Origin: DASUPK01 sp963833375
GTDB taxonomy: Bacteria > Actinomycetota > Thermoleophilia > Solirubrobacterales > 70-9
DNA length: 64,000 nucleotides
Assembly: GCA_963833375.1 (NCBI GenBank)
Contig: CAWHXR010000007.1
Span: 186,001-250,000, forward strand
Direction: 5' to 3'
Shown: one piece after another, positions 20,511 through 28,320 of the stretch
How the letters are laid out: each line of letters starts with the position of its first letter
Numbering within the stretch: position 1 is the first letter of the stretch
The notes under the pieces: generated by a model
Database searches by the model: none
Seen by the model: the letters and a program-made list of their open reading frames with translations, nothing else
What the model was told of the DNA's origin: nothing
Position numbers and translations under genes: made by a program

Positions 20511-21713
20511 GTGGGCTCGCCGAGGACGCTCTCGGTCCGGAGCTCGGTCGGCGCTTCCGAGAGCTTCGACACGGTCGAGGCCGCGGCCGAGGCGGCCGAC
20601 CGCGCCAGGGCCGGGCTGAATCAGCCGTGCGACCTGGCGGTCGTGTTCGCCTCCGGCCACCACCTCGGCATGGCGAAGTGGCTGCTCTCCGAGGTCCACG
20701 AGCGCCTCGAGCCGAGGGCGCTGATCGGCTGCGGAGCGGGCGGAACCGTGGCCGGCGGCCACGAGCTCGAGGACACGCCCGGCGTCGTCGTCTGGGGCGC
20801 CTCGCTGCCTGGCGCCGAGCTCGAGACGATGCATCTCACGGCGGAGCGCGACGGGGAGGGTTTCCGTCTGCTCGGCTTGCCCGAGCCTCTCGCCGTGGCC
20901 GCAGACCGATCGGATCCCAGCTCCGACGAGTCGGTGATCGCCCTCTGCGATCCATTCAGCTTCCCGGCCGAGGAGCTGCTGGCGGCGCTCGAGCGCTCCC
21001 GGCCTCAGGTCCCTGTGCTCGGCGGCCTTGCCAGCGCCTCCTTCGCGGGCGGCGCCGTGCTGCTGCGCGACGGCGACGTCCACACCGACGGCGCCGTCGC
21101 GGTCAGCCTGCGCGGCGTGGAGGTCCTGCCCTGCGTCTCCCAGGGCGCGGGCCCGGTGGGCCCCGAGATGACGATCACCAGCGCCGAGGCGAACGTGATC
21201 GTCGAGCTGGCGGGGAAGCCGGCGATGGAGCGCCTCGGCGAGGTGATCGCGGGGCTGCCGGAGCAAGAGCGAGAGCTGGCCGCCTCGGGAGTGCTGATCG
21301 GTCTGGTGATCGACGAGAATCGCCCCGATTACGAGCGCGGCGACTTCCTCGTGCGGCCGATCATCGGCGCCGATCGCGAATCGGGCGCGATTGCGATCGG
21401 CGAACCGGTGCGGGTGGGTCAAACCGTCCGCCTCCAGGTTCGCGACGCCGCCTCCGCCGACGAGGACCTTCGCCAGGCGCTGCGGGTGCAGGCGCAGGCG
21501 CTCGGCGCGGCCGGCGCGGCCGGCGCCCTGCTCTTCACCTGCAACGGCCGCGGCTCGCACATGTTCGATCTGCCCGATCACGACGCCTCGACCGTCGAGG
21601 ACTCCCTCGGCGCGCCGACCGCCGGCTTCTTCTGCGCGGGTGAGATCGGCCCGGTCGGCGGTCGCAACTTCCTGCACGGCTTCACGGCGACCATGGCGGT
21701 GTTCCCGGCATGA
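20511..21713 (+). CDS. FIST N- and C-domain signalling protein
   Basis: The 400-residue protein starts with GTG one base after the prfB stop. It has the FIST_N core (CDLAVVFASGHHLG, IGCGAGGTVAGGHELED, GVVVWGASLPG) and the FIST_C portion ending in LLFTCNGRGSHMF and APTAGFFCAGEIGPVGGRNFLHGFT. FIST domains are predicted small-ligand (amino acid) sensory domains in signal transduction. No transmitter or output domain is attached, so it may act as a free-standing receptor or partner. The adjacent prfB suggests co-transcription only. Confidence 0.85.
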   Translation: MGSPRTLSVRSSVGASESFDTVEAAAEAADRARAGLNQPCDLAVVFASGHHLGMAKWLLSEVHERLEPRALIGCGAGGTVAGGHELEDTPGVVVWGASLPGAELETMHLTAERDGEGFRLLGLPEPLAVAADRSDPSSDESVIALCDPFSFPAEELLAALERSRPQVPVLGGLASASFAGGAVLLRDGDVHTDGAVAVSLRGVEVLPCVSQGAGPVGPEMTITSAEANVIVELAGKPAMERLGEVIAGLPEQERELAASGVLIGLVIDENRPDYERGDFLVRPIIGADRESGAIAIGEPVRVGQTVRLQVRDAASADEDLRQALRVQAQALGAAGAAGALLFTCNGRGSHMFDLPDHDASTVEDSLGAPTAGFFCAGEIGPVGGRNFLHGFTATMAVFPA

Positions 21714-21752
21714 GCGATCGTGAGCAGATCGTGCGGAGCTGCCCGAGAGCCG

Positions 21753-22385
21753 CTAGAGCGCGCCCTCGAGGTCGAGCAGCGCCCGCTTCATCTCGGGGCC
21801 ACCGCCGTAGTTCCCGATCCCCCCTCCGGTCTGGACGACGCGATGGCACGGGACGATCAGCGGGATCGGGTTGTGGCCGCAGGCCGTCCCCGCCGCCCGG
21901 AAGGCGCGGGCGTTTCCGGCCTGCCTGGCGATCTGGCCGTAGGTCCGGGTCTCGCCGTAGGGGATCCGTGCCACTGCGTGCAGCGCGCGGCTGCGGAAGC
22001 CGGCCGGCGTGAGCTTCCAGTCGATCGCCACGTCGAAGTGGTGGCGCTTGCCCTCGAAGTAGTCCTCGAGCTCCCGCCGCTCCTCATCCAGGCGCGCCGG
22101 GGACTCGAGCACCCGCGGGGAGATGAACCTTGCCAGGTCCTCGAGCACCTCGTCCTCGGACTGCCGCGCGCCCCGGTGCTTGGGCAGGGCCACCCGGACC
22201 ACGCCGCGATCGGTGCGGGCGACGAGCAGCCTGCCGAAGGGCGAGTCGACGGGGGCGTACGCCACGTCGATCAGGCCATCGCGCTCGGCGCGGGCGAGGA
22301 CGCCCTGCACCGCGCGGTCGAGGTTGCCGCCCGACGGGGCCTTGCGGAGAATCTTCTCGAGCTGCTTGTCGGTCATCGGGTTCAT
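21753..22385 (-). CDS. ogt: Methylated-DNA--[protein]-cysteine S-methyltransferase
   Basis: The 210-residue protein repairs O6-alkylguanine by transferring the alkyl group to its own cysteine. The active-site motif is LIVPCHRVVQTGG; RAVGxA-type DNA-binding contacts are seen at ARAFRAAGTACGHNP, and IPYGETRTYGQIA is the recognition helix region. An N-terminal extension of about 45 residues resembles a zinc-less anti-sigma-like segment (LEKILRKAPSGGNLD) and may tie it to the sigma factor. It overlaps the upstream sigma gene by 4 bases (ATGA), suggesting sigma-controlled DNA repair. Confidence 0.93.
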   Translation of the reverse strand: MNPMTDKQLEKILRKAPSGGNLDRAVQGVLARAERDGLIDVAYAPVDSPFGRLLVARTDRGVVRVALPKHRGARQSEDEVLEDLARFISPRVLESPARLDEERRELEDYFEGKRHHFDVAIDWKLTPAGFRSRALHAVARIPYGETRTYGQIARQAGNARAFRAAGTACGHNPIPLIVPCHRVVQTGGGIGNYGGGPEMKRALLDLEGAL

Positions 22386-22882
22386 GCGAATTCACCTCTC
22401 AGCTTCTCAAGTCCCTCGTGGACGCTGCGGCGGGCGGCGTCCTCGGAGCAATCGAGGGCGTTGGCGATGCCGGCATAGGACATGTCGGTCGCGAAGCGCA
22501 GGACGATCGCGCTGCGCTGCTTGGGCGGCAGCCCGCTGACGGCCGTCCAGAGCTCCGGCTCGCCGCCGGCGACCGTGGTGTCGGGGCGGTGGTTGGAGCT
22601 GGGCTCGGAGCCGGCGACCTCCTCGGCGCTGCCCCCCGGGACGGCGCGGCGCCCGCCGGCGCGGTGGTGGTCGATCGCCTTGCGGTGCGCGATCGTGAGC
22701 AGCCAGGAGCGCAGGTTGCGGGCGTGCTCAAGGCGCGGGTAGGCGCGGAGCGCCGCGATGAAGGTCTCCTGGAAGCAGTCCTCGGCGTCATGCGGGCCGA
22801 CCGATGCGACCAGGAAGCCGAGCACGTCGGAGCCGTGCTCGTCGAGCAGTGCCTGAAAGGGAGGAAGAGTCTCATTCAGCAT
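22382..22882 (-). CDS. ECF-type RNA polymerase sigma factor
   Basis: ATG 22882 gives 166 residues. Region 2 is seen in FLVASVGPHDAEDCFQETFIAALR and SWLLTIAHRKAIDHHR, and region 4 in LPPKQRSAIVLRFATDMSYAGIANALDCSEDAARRSV, the helix-turn-helix that reads the -35 box. No anti-sigma gene is adjacent; instead the gene is coupled to ogt, whose N-terminal extension might serve that role (inference). Divergent from the FAD amine oxidase gene, 84 bases apart. Confidence 0.9.
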   Translation of the reverse strand: MLNETLPPFQALLDEHGSDVLGFLVASVGPHDAEDCFQETFIAALRAYPRLEHARNLRSWLLTIAHRKAIDHHRAGGRRAVPGGSAEEVAGSEPSSNHRPDTTVAGGEPELWTAVSGLPPKQRSAIVLRFATDMSYAGIANALDCSEDAARRSVHEGLEKLRGEFA

Positions 22883-22966
22883 CCGCCCACAAAACGTCTC
22901 ACACCTGGCTTTCGTGAGAATGGCGGTATCCGGTGACCCGGACCGCCGCGGTAGCCTCGCCGAGCC

Positions 22967-24274
22967 ATGCGAGTGATCGTGGTCGGAGCGGGCATTGCAG
23001 GCCTGACGGCCGCTGACGCGGCGCGCTGCGCCGGCGCGGAGGTCCTGGTGGTCGAGGGCCGTGATCGCATAGGCGGTCGCATCCGCACGTTGCCGCTCGG
23101 CCCGGGCAAGATCGATCTCGGTGGTGCCTGGGTTCACAATCCAACGGGCAACCCCGTGGCCGAATCGCTCACCGCGGCCGGAATCGAGACGAGGAACGAC
23201 GGGGCTTTTGGCGGGCGGATGGCGGTTTGGGCCGATGGCTGGGTCGATGCCCCCGGCGCCACCACGGTGGCCGCGGTTCTCCAGGCGGATTGGGACCCGG
23301 CCGAAGCGCGCGCCGCCACCGGGAGCGATCGATTCGTTGATGGGGTCGAATGGTTTCTTGCCGATCGGGGGCTCGAGGGCCATCTGGGCGAGTTGGCCAG
23401 GTTCACCCTGCTCTGGCTGATCGCCCCACTGGTGAGCGCAGGGCCACCCGATCGTGTCTCGCTGGCCGGCGCCGCCGCGTACGCCGAGGCGGGAGGGGGC
23501 AATCTCGTGCCAGCCGGCGGGTACGGGGCGCTGGTCGATGTCCTCGCCGCGGGGCTCGATGTGCGGCTTGGTGCGACGGTCACCCGAATCGAGCACCGCG
23601 ACGCCGAGGTCTCCGTGGTCACCGATCAGGGGGCTTTCGAGGGCGATCGCGCGATCGTCACGTTGCCGCTGGGGGTGCTCCGCGCCGGAGCCGTGGTTTT
23701 CGATCCCCCGCTCGACGGCGAGCACGCAGGCGCCGTCGAGCGCCTGGCGATGGGAACGCTGGAGAAGGTGGTGTTCCGCTTCGCTGAGAGGTTCTGGCCG
23801 AATTCCCTCTGGGAGATCACCTACGTGGCGGACGACCGAGCCTTTCCCGCGTGGTTCGATTTCAGCCGTCACGTCGGAGCTCCGTCGCTCGTGGCCCTCT
23901 ACAACCCGGACGTCGCTCCGCGGCTGGGGCGGATACGCGCCGGGGAGCGGGATAAGCCGGCGCTCGAGGCTCTCCGCAAGATGTTCGGGTCGGTGCCGGA
24001 TCCGGAGGAGACGCTCACCTCGGATTGGATCGGCGATCCGTACGCGCTCGGCTCCTACACCTACGTTCCGATCGGGGCGAGCGCCGATGACATGCGCCGT
24101 CTCGGCGAGCCGCTCTCCGCGCGGCTCGTGCTCGCGGGCGAGGCGACCGTTCCCGAGCACCACGGAACGGTTCAGGCTGCCTTCTTGTCGGGGCTGCGGG
24201 CAGCTGAGTTCACACTGGGGACGCGACCGGAGCGACTCTCGCTCGGGACAGTTCCGCCGCACTGGTGGACCTGA
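22967..24274 (+). CDS. FAD-dependent amine oxidase family protein
   Basis: The 435-residue flavoprotein begins with the dinucleotide fold VIVVGAGIAGLTAADAARCAG and the RIGGRIRT motif typical of monoamine oxidases and polyamine oxidases. Near the C-terminus it has LVLAGEATVPEHHGTVQAAFLSG, the second FAD-binding block. These enzymes oxidise an amine, giving an aldehyde and hydrogen peroxide; the substrate is unknown. A TAnnnT -10-like element (TAGCCT, 22952-22957) lies 9 bases before the ATG, so it may be leaderless. The overlap-free position upstream of nadC is probably neighbourhood rather than pathway. Confidence 0.9.
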   Translation: MRVIVVGAGIAGLTAADAARCAGAEVLVVEGRDRIGGRIRTLPLGPGKIDLGGAWVHNPTGNPVAESLTAAGIETRNDGAFGGRMAVWADGWVDAPGATTVAAVLQADWDPAEARAATGSDRFVDGVEWFLADRGLEGHLGELARFTLLWLIAPLVSAGPPDRVSLAGAAAYAEAGGGNLVPAGGYGALVDVLAAGLDVRLGATVTRIEHRDAEVSVVTDQGAFEGDRAIVTLPLGVLRAGAVVFDPPLDGEHAGAVERLAMGTLEKVVFRFAERFWPNSLWEITYVADDRAFPAWFDFSRHVGAPSLVALYNPDVAPRLGRIRAGERDKPALEALRKMFGSVPDPEETLTSDWIGDPYALGSYTYVPIGASADDMRRLGEPLSARLVLAGEATVPEHHGTVQAAFLSGLRAAEFTLGTRPERLSLGTVPPHWWT

Positions 24275-24305
24275 GCGCGGACCGAACCGGCCGATTCGTG
24301 AGATT

Positions 24306-25157
24306 GTGAAAGCCGTGGAGGTGGACACCGACACGCGCGAGCTGGTCGCGCGGGCCCTGCTCGAGGACGTCGGGACGGGCGACGTCACGGCGGAGGCCGT
24401 GGTTCCGGAGGCTGCCTCCGCCCGCGCGACGATCGCGCAGAAGGCATCCGGTGTGCTCTACGGGCTGGAGGTGGCGGCCGAGGTCTTCCGGCAGGCGGGA
24501 GCCGGCGAGCTCGAGACCCTCGCCGCCGAGTCGGAGTGGCGCGACGAGGTGCCCGCCGCCGTCGCCCGCGTCGAAGGGCCCGCCCGGGCGCTGCTCGCCG
24601 CCGAGCGCACCGCCCTCAACCTGCTCGGCCATCTCTCCGGGGTCGCCACGCTGACGGCGAGGTTCGTCAGGGCCGTCGATGGCGCGGGGGCCAGGGTCCT
24701 CGACACCCGGAAGACCACCCCCGGCCTGCGGGCGCTGGAGAAGGCAGCGGTGGCCGCCGGCGGGGGCACGAACCACCGGATGGGCCTCTACGACGCAATC
24801 CTGATCAAGGAGAACCACGCGGCGCTGGCGGGCGGCGTCGGCGAGGCGATCCGGCGCGCCCGCGCTGCCCGGCCCGATCTGCCCGTGGAGGTCGAGTGCC
24901 GCGATCTCGACGAGGTCCGGCAGGGCGCCGAGGCCGGGGCGAACCGGCTGCTCCTCGACAACATGAGCCCGGCCGAGCTGCGCGAGGCGGTGGCGGCCGC
25001 GCAGGCGTCGGGAGAGGCGCCCGAGCTCGAGGCCTCGGGCGGGGTCACCCTGGCGACGGTCGGCGAGATCGCCGCCACGGGGGTCGACTACGTCTCCGTC
25101 GGAGCGCTCACGCACTCCGCGCCGGCGCTCGACCTCAGCATGACCCTGGCGATATAG
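24306..25157 (+). CDS. nadC: Nicotinate-nucleotide diphosphorylase (carboxylating)
   Basis: From GTG 24306 the protein has 283 residues (GTG 24315 and GTG 24321 are alternatives). It converts quinolinate and PRPP to nicotinate mononucleotide in de novo NAD synthesis. Typical blocks are LLEDVGTGDVTAEAV, AERTALNLLGHLSGVATLT, VLDTRKTTPGLRALEKAAV, GGGTNHRMGLYDAILIKENH, VEVECRDLDEV and LEASGGVTL...GVDYVSVGALTHSA. nadA, which makes quinolinate, lies 2 kb downstream; nadB is not in the window. Confidence 0.96.
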   Translation: MKAVEVDTDTRELVARALLEDVGTGDVTAEAVVPEAASARATIAQKASGVLYGLEVAAEVFRQAGAGELETLAAESEWRDEVPAAVARVEGPARALLAAERTALNLLGHLSGVATLTARFVRAVDGAGARVLDTRKTTPGLRALEKAAVAAGGGTNHRMGLYDAILIKENHAALAGGVGEAIRRARAARPDLPVEVECRDLDEVRQGAEAGANRLLLDNMSPAELREAVAAAQASGEAPELEASGGVTLATVGEIAATGVDYVSVGALTHSAPALDLSMTLAI

Positions 25158-25160
25158 AGT

Positions 25161-25204
25161 CATGCGAGGGCGCTCCGCAGGCGAAGCCGAGGAGCGACCC
25201 GTTT
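25161..25204 (+). repeat. Dispersed palindromic repeat, copy B
   Basis: The 44 bases differ from copy A (6426-6469) at 3 positions by eye. They begin 3 bases after the nadC stop and supply GGAG 8 bases before the TTG start of the next gene. The hairpin GGGCGCTCC...GGAGCGaCCC has a single bulged A. Confidence 0.75.
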
Positions 25205-25724
25205 GACTATGGCCACCCTGGAGACCGCCGCGACCAGGCGGGAGGAGCTCGTCCGCCGGCACGTCGAGGCCGAGAACGCGGCCGACTACGAGACTGCCCT
25301 TGCGACGTTCAGTCGCCCCCGCTACGAGTACGTCGCGACCGACAAGGTCTACGACGGCGCCGAGGAGGTTCGCTCGCACTGGGAGGAGCTCAACCGGGCG
25401 TTCCCGGATCAGGAGATCGAGATCGTCGCCCTGCACAGCGCCGATCAGGCGGTGCTGGTGGAGGCGATCGCCCGTGGGACGCATGCCGGCGCCCTCCGCG
25501 GACTGCCGCCCACCGGCCGCCGCTTCGAGCAGCGCTTCCTCGCGATCTTCGTCTTCGAGGGAGAGGCCCTGGTCTGCGAGCGCGTCTACTACGACACCGC
25601 CACCGTTCTGCAGCAGCTCGGCATCGCCCGCGACCCGGCCAGCCTCACCGGCCGGCTCGAGACGGCCGCGAGCCACCCGCTGACCATCTCGCGGAGCCTG
25701 CTTCGCCGCGTGATCGGGAGGTAG
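25203..25724 (+). CDS. SnoaL/NTF2-like ester cyclase-type protein (paralogue 1)
   Basis: TTG 25203, 8 bases after a GGAG supplied by repeat copy B, gives 173 residues; ATG 25209 is an alternative. The sequence (VRRHVEAENAADYETALATFSRPRY..., EEVRSHWEELNRAFPDQEIEIVALHSADQAVLVEA, GLPPTGRRFEQRFLAIFVFEG) fits the SnoaL-like polyketide cyclase/NTF2 fold. A 40-residue C-terminal extension contains LQQLGIARDPASLTGRLET. It is followed 2 bases later by a close paralogue. Function unknown. Confidence 0.82.
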   Translation: MTMATLETAATRREELVRRHVEAENAADYETALATFSRPRYEYVATDKVYDGAEEVRSHWEELNRAFPDQEIEIVALHSADQAVLVEAIARGTHAGALRGLPPTGRRFEQRFLAIFVFEGEALVCERVYYDTATVLQQLGIARDPASLTGRLETAASHPLTISRSLLRRVIGR

Positions 25725-25726
25725 CG

Positions 25727-26242
25727 GTGGCGCCGAACGCCACCCTGCGGCGCAAGCGGGAGGAGATCGTGCGCGAGCACATGGACTCGGAGAACCGCCA
25801 AGAGTTCGACGCGACCCTCGACACCTTCGAGCATCCCCGCTACGAGCTGATCGGCACCGGAGAGGTCTACGACGGCACCGAGGAGGTGGAGCGCTACTTC
25901 GAGCAGACCCGCCGCGCGTTTCCCGACCAGCGCAACGAGCTCCTCGCGCTGCACCACGCAGATGACGCCGTGCTCGTCGAGGCGGTCGTTCGCGGCACCC
26001 ACAGGGGGCCGCTGCGAAGCCTGCCGCCGACGGGCCGGGAGTTCCAGCTGCCGATCCTCTCGATCTTCCTGTTCGATGACGACAAGCTGATCGGCGAGCG
26101 CGTCTACTTCGACCAGACGACGGTCCTGTGCCAGCTCGGCATCGCGCGCGATCCGCTCAGCCTGACCGGCCGGTTCCAGACGCTGGTCGCCCACCCGTTC
26201 ACGATCGGGCGCGGCGTCGTCCGGCAGCTGACCGGGCGCTAG
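25727..26242 (+). CDS. SnoaL/NTF2-like protein (paralogue 2)
   Basis: GTG 25727 gives 171 residues. The protein aligns end to end with its upstream neighbour: EHMDSENRQEFDATLDTFEHPRY, EVERYFEQTRRAFPDQRNEL, GTHRGPLRSLPPTGREFQ and the C-terminal LCQLGIARDPLSLTGRFQTL. The two are tandem duplicates, co-transcribed with a 2-base gap, and may form a heterodimer or have diverged in ligand. The stop abuts the convergent mutM gene. Confidence 0.82.
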   Translation: MAPNATLRRKREEIVREHMDSENRQEFDATLDTFEHPRYELIGTGEVYDGTEEVERYFEQTRRAFPDQRNELLALHHADDAVLVEAVVRGTHRGPLRSLPPTGREFQLPILSIFLFDDDKLIGERVYFDQTTVLCQLGIARDPLSLTGRFQTLVAHPFTIGRGVVRQLTGR

Positions 26243-27145
26243 CTATCTCAGCAGGCGCGAGAGGCGGCGGTCCTTGAGCACGCGCCCGCCCGTCTGCTCC
26301 TTCGGGCAGTAGTTCATCTGGTGCTCTGCGAAGAAGACGGCCTCGATCGTGGTCCCGCAGCGCGGGCATGGCTCCCCCTCGCGGCGGTGGACCCGGAGCG
26401 GCATCGGCATCTTGTCCGGGATCGAGTCGCCGACAACCCCCTCGTAGTGCTTGACGACGTTGCCGAGGGTGGGGAGGGCCTCATGCAGAGCCTTCACCTC
26501 CTCGTCTGAGAGCTCGGAGCCCTTCTTGAACGGCGAGAGCTTCGCCTCCCAGAGGATCTCGTCCACCCAGGAGCGCCCGATCCCGGCGATCACGCGCTGG
26601 TCCCGGAGCAGGGGATGGAGGTGGCGCGGCTGGCGGAGCCGCTCGGCGAACTCCTCCAGCGGCGGGGTCGGCCAGGCGTCGGGGCCGAGGGTCGCGACCA
26701 TCTCGTCCTCGGCGACCGCGTCCCGGGCCAGGAGCTTCGCCCAGGCCGACTGTTTCGTGCCGAACTCCCGCAGTCGCAGCTCCCGTCCATCGGCGATGCG
26801 GACCAGGATGCGCGAGCGCCGGTCGCGCAGCGAGGCTCGCTTGTCGAAGACCTGGAGGCGGCCCGCCGACATCAGGTGGACCAGGAGGGTGAGCGGGCCG
26901 GCGCCGTTCATGTGAGGGTGCTCCGTAAGGAGCAACCCGTTCTGTGGTGGGGGCTCGAAGTCGACCGCGAGCATCTTCCCGATGCGCCGCACCCCGGAGA
27001 TCCGCGCGCCGATGAGGGCGTCGAGGCTGGGCTCGAAGGTCTTCAGCGTCGCCACCCCGGCGGCCAGGGCCGACTCCACCTCGGCTCTATCGAGCGCGGT
27101 GCCGAGGCGGCGCGCCGTGATCTCGACCTCGGGCAGCTCGGGCAT
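26243..27145 (-). CDS. mutM: Formamidopyrimidine-DNA glycosylase (Fpg/MutM)-type enzyme
   Basis: The 300-residue protein starts MPELPEVE, with the catalytic Pro2/Glu3 of the Fpg/Nei family, and has the conserved Lys in RRIGKMLAVDF, the LRQPRHLHPLLRDQRVIAGIGRSWVDEIL helix-two-turn-helix region and a C-terminal zinc finger. Two oddities stand out. The finger reads CPRC...YCPKE, so the fourth Cys is replaced by Glu. Residues about 68-79 (NGLLLTEHPHM) are an insertion encoded by a copy of the dispersed palindromic repeat, before LLVHLMSAGRLQ. It excises oxidised purines or, for a Nei-like variant, pyrimidines. It is divergent from nadA. Confidence 0.9.
   Translation of the reverse strand: MPELPEVEITARRLGTALDRAEVESALAAGVATLKTFEPSLDALIGARISGVRRIGKMLAVDFEPPPQNGLLLTEHPHMNGAGPLTLLVHLMSAGRLQVFDKRASLRDRRSRILVRIADGRELRLREFGTKQSAWAKLLARDAVAEDEMVATLGPDAWPTPPLEEFAERLRQPRHLHPLLRDQRVIAGIGRSWVDEILWEAKLSPFKKGSELSDEEVKALHEALPTLGNVVKHYEGVVGDSIPDKMPMPLRVHRREGEPCPRCGTTIEAVFFAEHQMNYCPKEQTGGRVLKDRRLSRLLR
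26909..26944 (+). repeat. Dispersed palindromic repeat, copy E, inside the mutM coding sequence
   Basis: CATGTGAGGGTGCTCC (loop GTAA) GGAGCAACCCGTTCTG matches the family pattern with a shortened loop. It lies within mutM on the opposite strand and is read in frame, adding about 12 residues just before a conserved strand. Confidence 0.7.
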
Positions 27146-27248
27146 AGGGCAAGGGTAGGGAGCGCTAACCTCTGATCAGTTCATTCGCTCACCTCGAGGC
27201 CACGCGTGGGCCGGGGAAGCGAACATTCAACGCAAGGAGCGCATCCAA

Positions 27249-28277
27249 GTGCTGGAGCTTCCTACCGTCAACGAGCTTCCCGCCAAGCTGAGCGAGGAGG
27301 AGATTGCGACCCTGAGCGAGGAGGCCAGGGAGCTCGCGGCCGAGCGCGACGCGGTGATCCTCGCCCACAACTACCAGCTGCCCGAGCTGCAGGACCTGGC
27401 CGACTTCGTCGGCGACTCGCTCGGCCTCTCCCGCGAGGCGGCGAAGGCCGACGCCGAGGTGATCGAGTTCTGCGGTGTCCACTTCATGGCCGAGACCGCC
27501 TCGATCCTCTCGCCCGACAAGACCGTGCTGATCGCCGATCTCGGCGCCGGCTGCTCGCTCTCGGATTCGATCAACGCCGACCAGCTCCGCGCGTGGAAGG
27601 CGGAGCATCCCGGCGCGGTCGTGGTGATGTACGTGAACACCTCTGCCGAGGTGAAGGCCGAGACCGACTACTGCTGCACCTCCGGGAACGCGGTGCAGGT
27701 CGTGGAGCACATCCTCCGCGAGCATGGCCCCGAGACAGAGATCCTCTTCGGCCCGGACATGTGGCTCGGCGCCTTCGTCGAGCGGGAGACCGGGATCAAG
27801 GATGACCCGGAGCGCCGCGCCCGCTTCCACATCTGGGACGGCGAATGCCACGTCCACGCCGGCATTCGGCCCGACGACATCAAGACCGTCCGCGACGAGC
27901 ACCCCAACGCCGAGTTCCTGATCCACCCGGAGTGCGGCTGCGCGACCCAGGCGATGGAGTACGTCGCCTCGGGCGACATCGATCCCGAGGGCGTCCAGAT
28001 GCTCTCGACCGGCGGGATGCTCTCCTACATGGAGGAGCACCCCGAGGGCGAGTACATCGTCGCCACCGAGAACGGGATGCTCTACCCGCTTCAGCAGGCC
28101 GCGCCGCACGCGAAGCTGATCGAGGCGAACCGGATGGCCTTCTGCAAGTACATGAAGATGATCACCCTGCCCAAGGTGCGGGACTCGCTGCGGGACTTCC
28201 GCTACGAGGTGAAGGTTCCGCCCGAGATCGCCGAGCGCGCCAAGCTGCCGATCGAGCGCATGGTCGCGATCGGCTAG
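27249..28277 (+). CDS. nadA: Quinolinate synthase
   Basis: GTG 27249 follows a good ribosome site (CAAGGAG). The 342-residue 4Fe-4S enzyme condenses iminoaspartate and dihydroxyacetone phosphate to quinolinate. Motifs: AVILAHNYQLPELQDLADFVGDSLGL, IEFCGVHFMAETASIL (first cluster Cys), ADLGAGCSLSDS, VVMYVNTSAEVKAETDYCCTSGNA (second), WDGECHVHAGI, and LIHPECGCATQAMEY (third). It pairs with nadC at 24306. A -10-like TAACCT is at 27166-27171. The 3' end contains a hairpin followed by a T-run. Confidence 0.97.
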   Translation: MLELPTVNELPAKLSEEEIATLSEEARELAAERDAVILAHNYQLPELQDLADFVGDSLGLSREAAKADAEVIEFCGVHFMAETASILSPDKTVLIADLGAGCSLSDSINADQLRAWKAEHPGAVVVMYVNTSAEVKAETDYCCTSGNAVQVVEHILREHGPETEILFGPDMWLGAFVERETGIKDDPERRARFHIWDGECHVHAGIRPDDIKTVRDEHPNAEFLIHPECGCATQAMEYVASGDIDPEGVQMLSTGGMLSYMEEHPEGEYIVATENGMLYPLQQAAPHAKLIEANRMAFCKYMKMITLPKVRDSLRDFRYEVKVPPEIAERAKLPIERMVAIG

Positions 28278-28292
28278 GCCTTATTCTTTTTT
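28247..28292 (+). terminator. Possible intrinsic terminator overlapping the nadA 3' end
   Basis: A perfect 8-bp inverted repeat, GCCGATCG (28247-28254) and CGATCGGC (28267-28274), ends one base before the nadA stop codon. It is followed 6 bases later by a T-rich run (28281-28292, TTATTCTTTTTT). The gap before the T-run is longer than usual, so this is only likely. Confidence 0.45.
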
Positions 28293-28320
28293 GCAGCTGC
28301 GACCGATTCAATTCGGCGTA

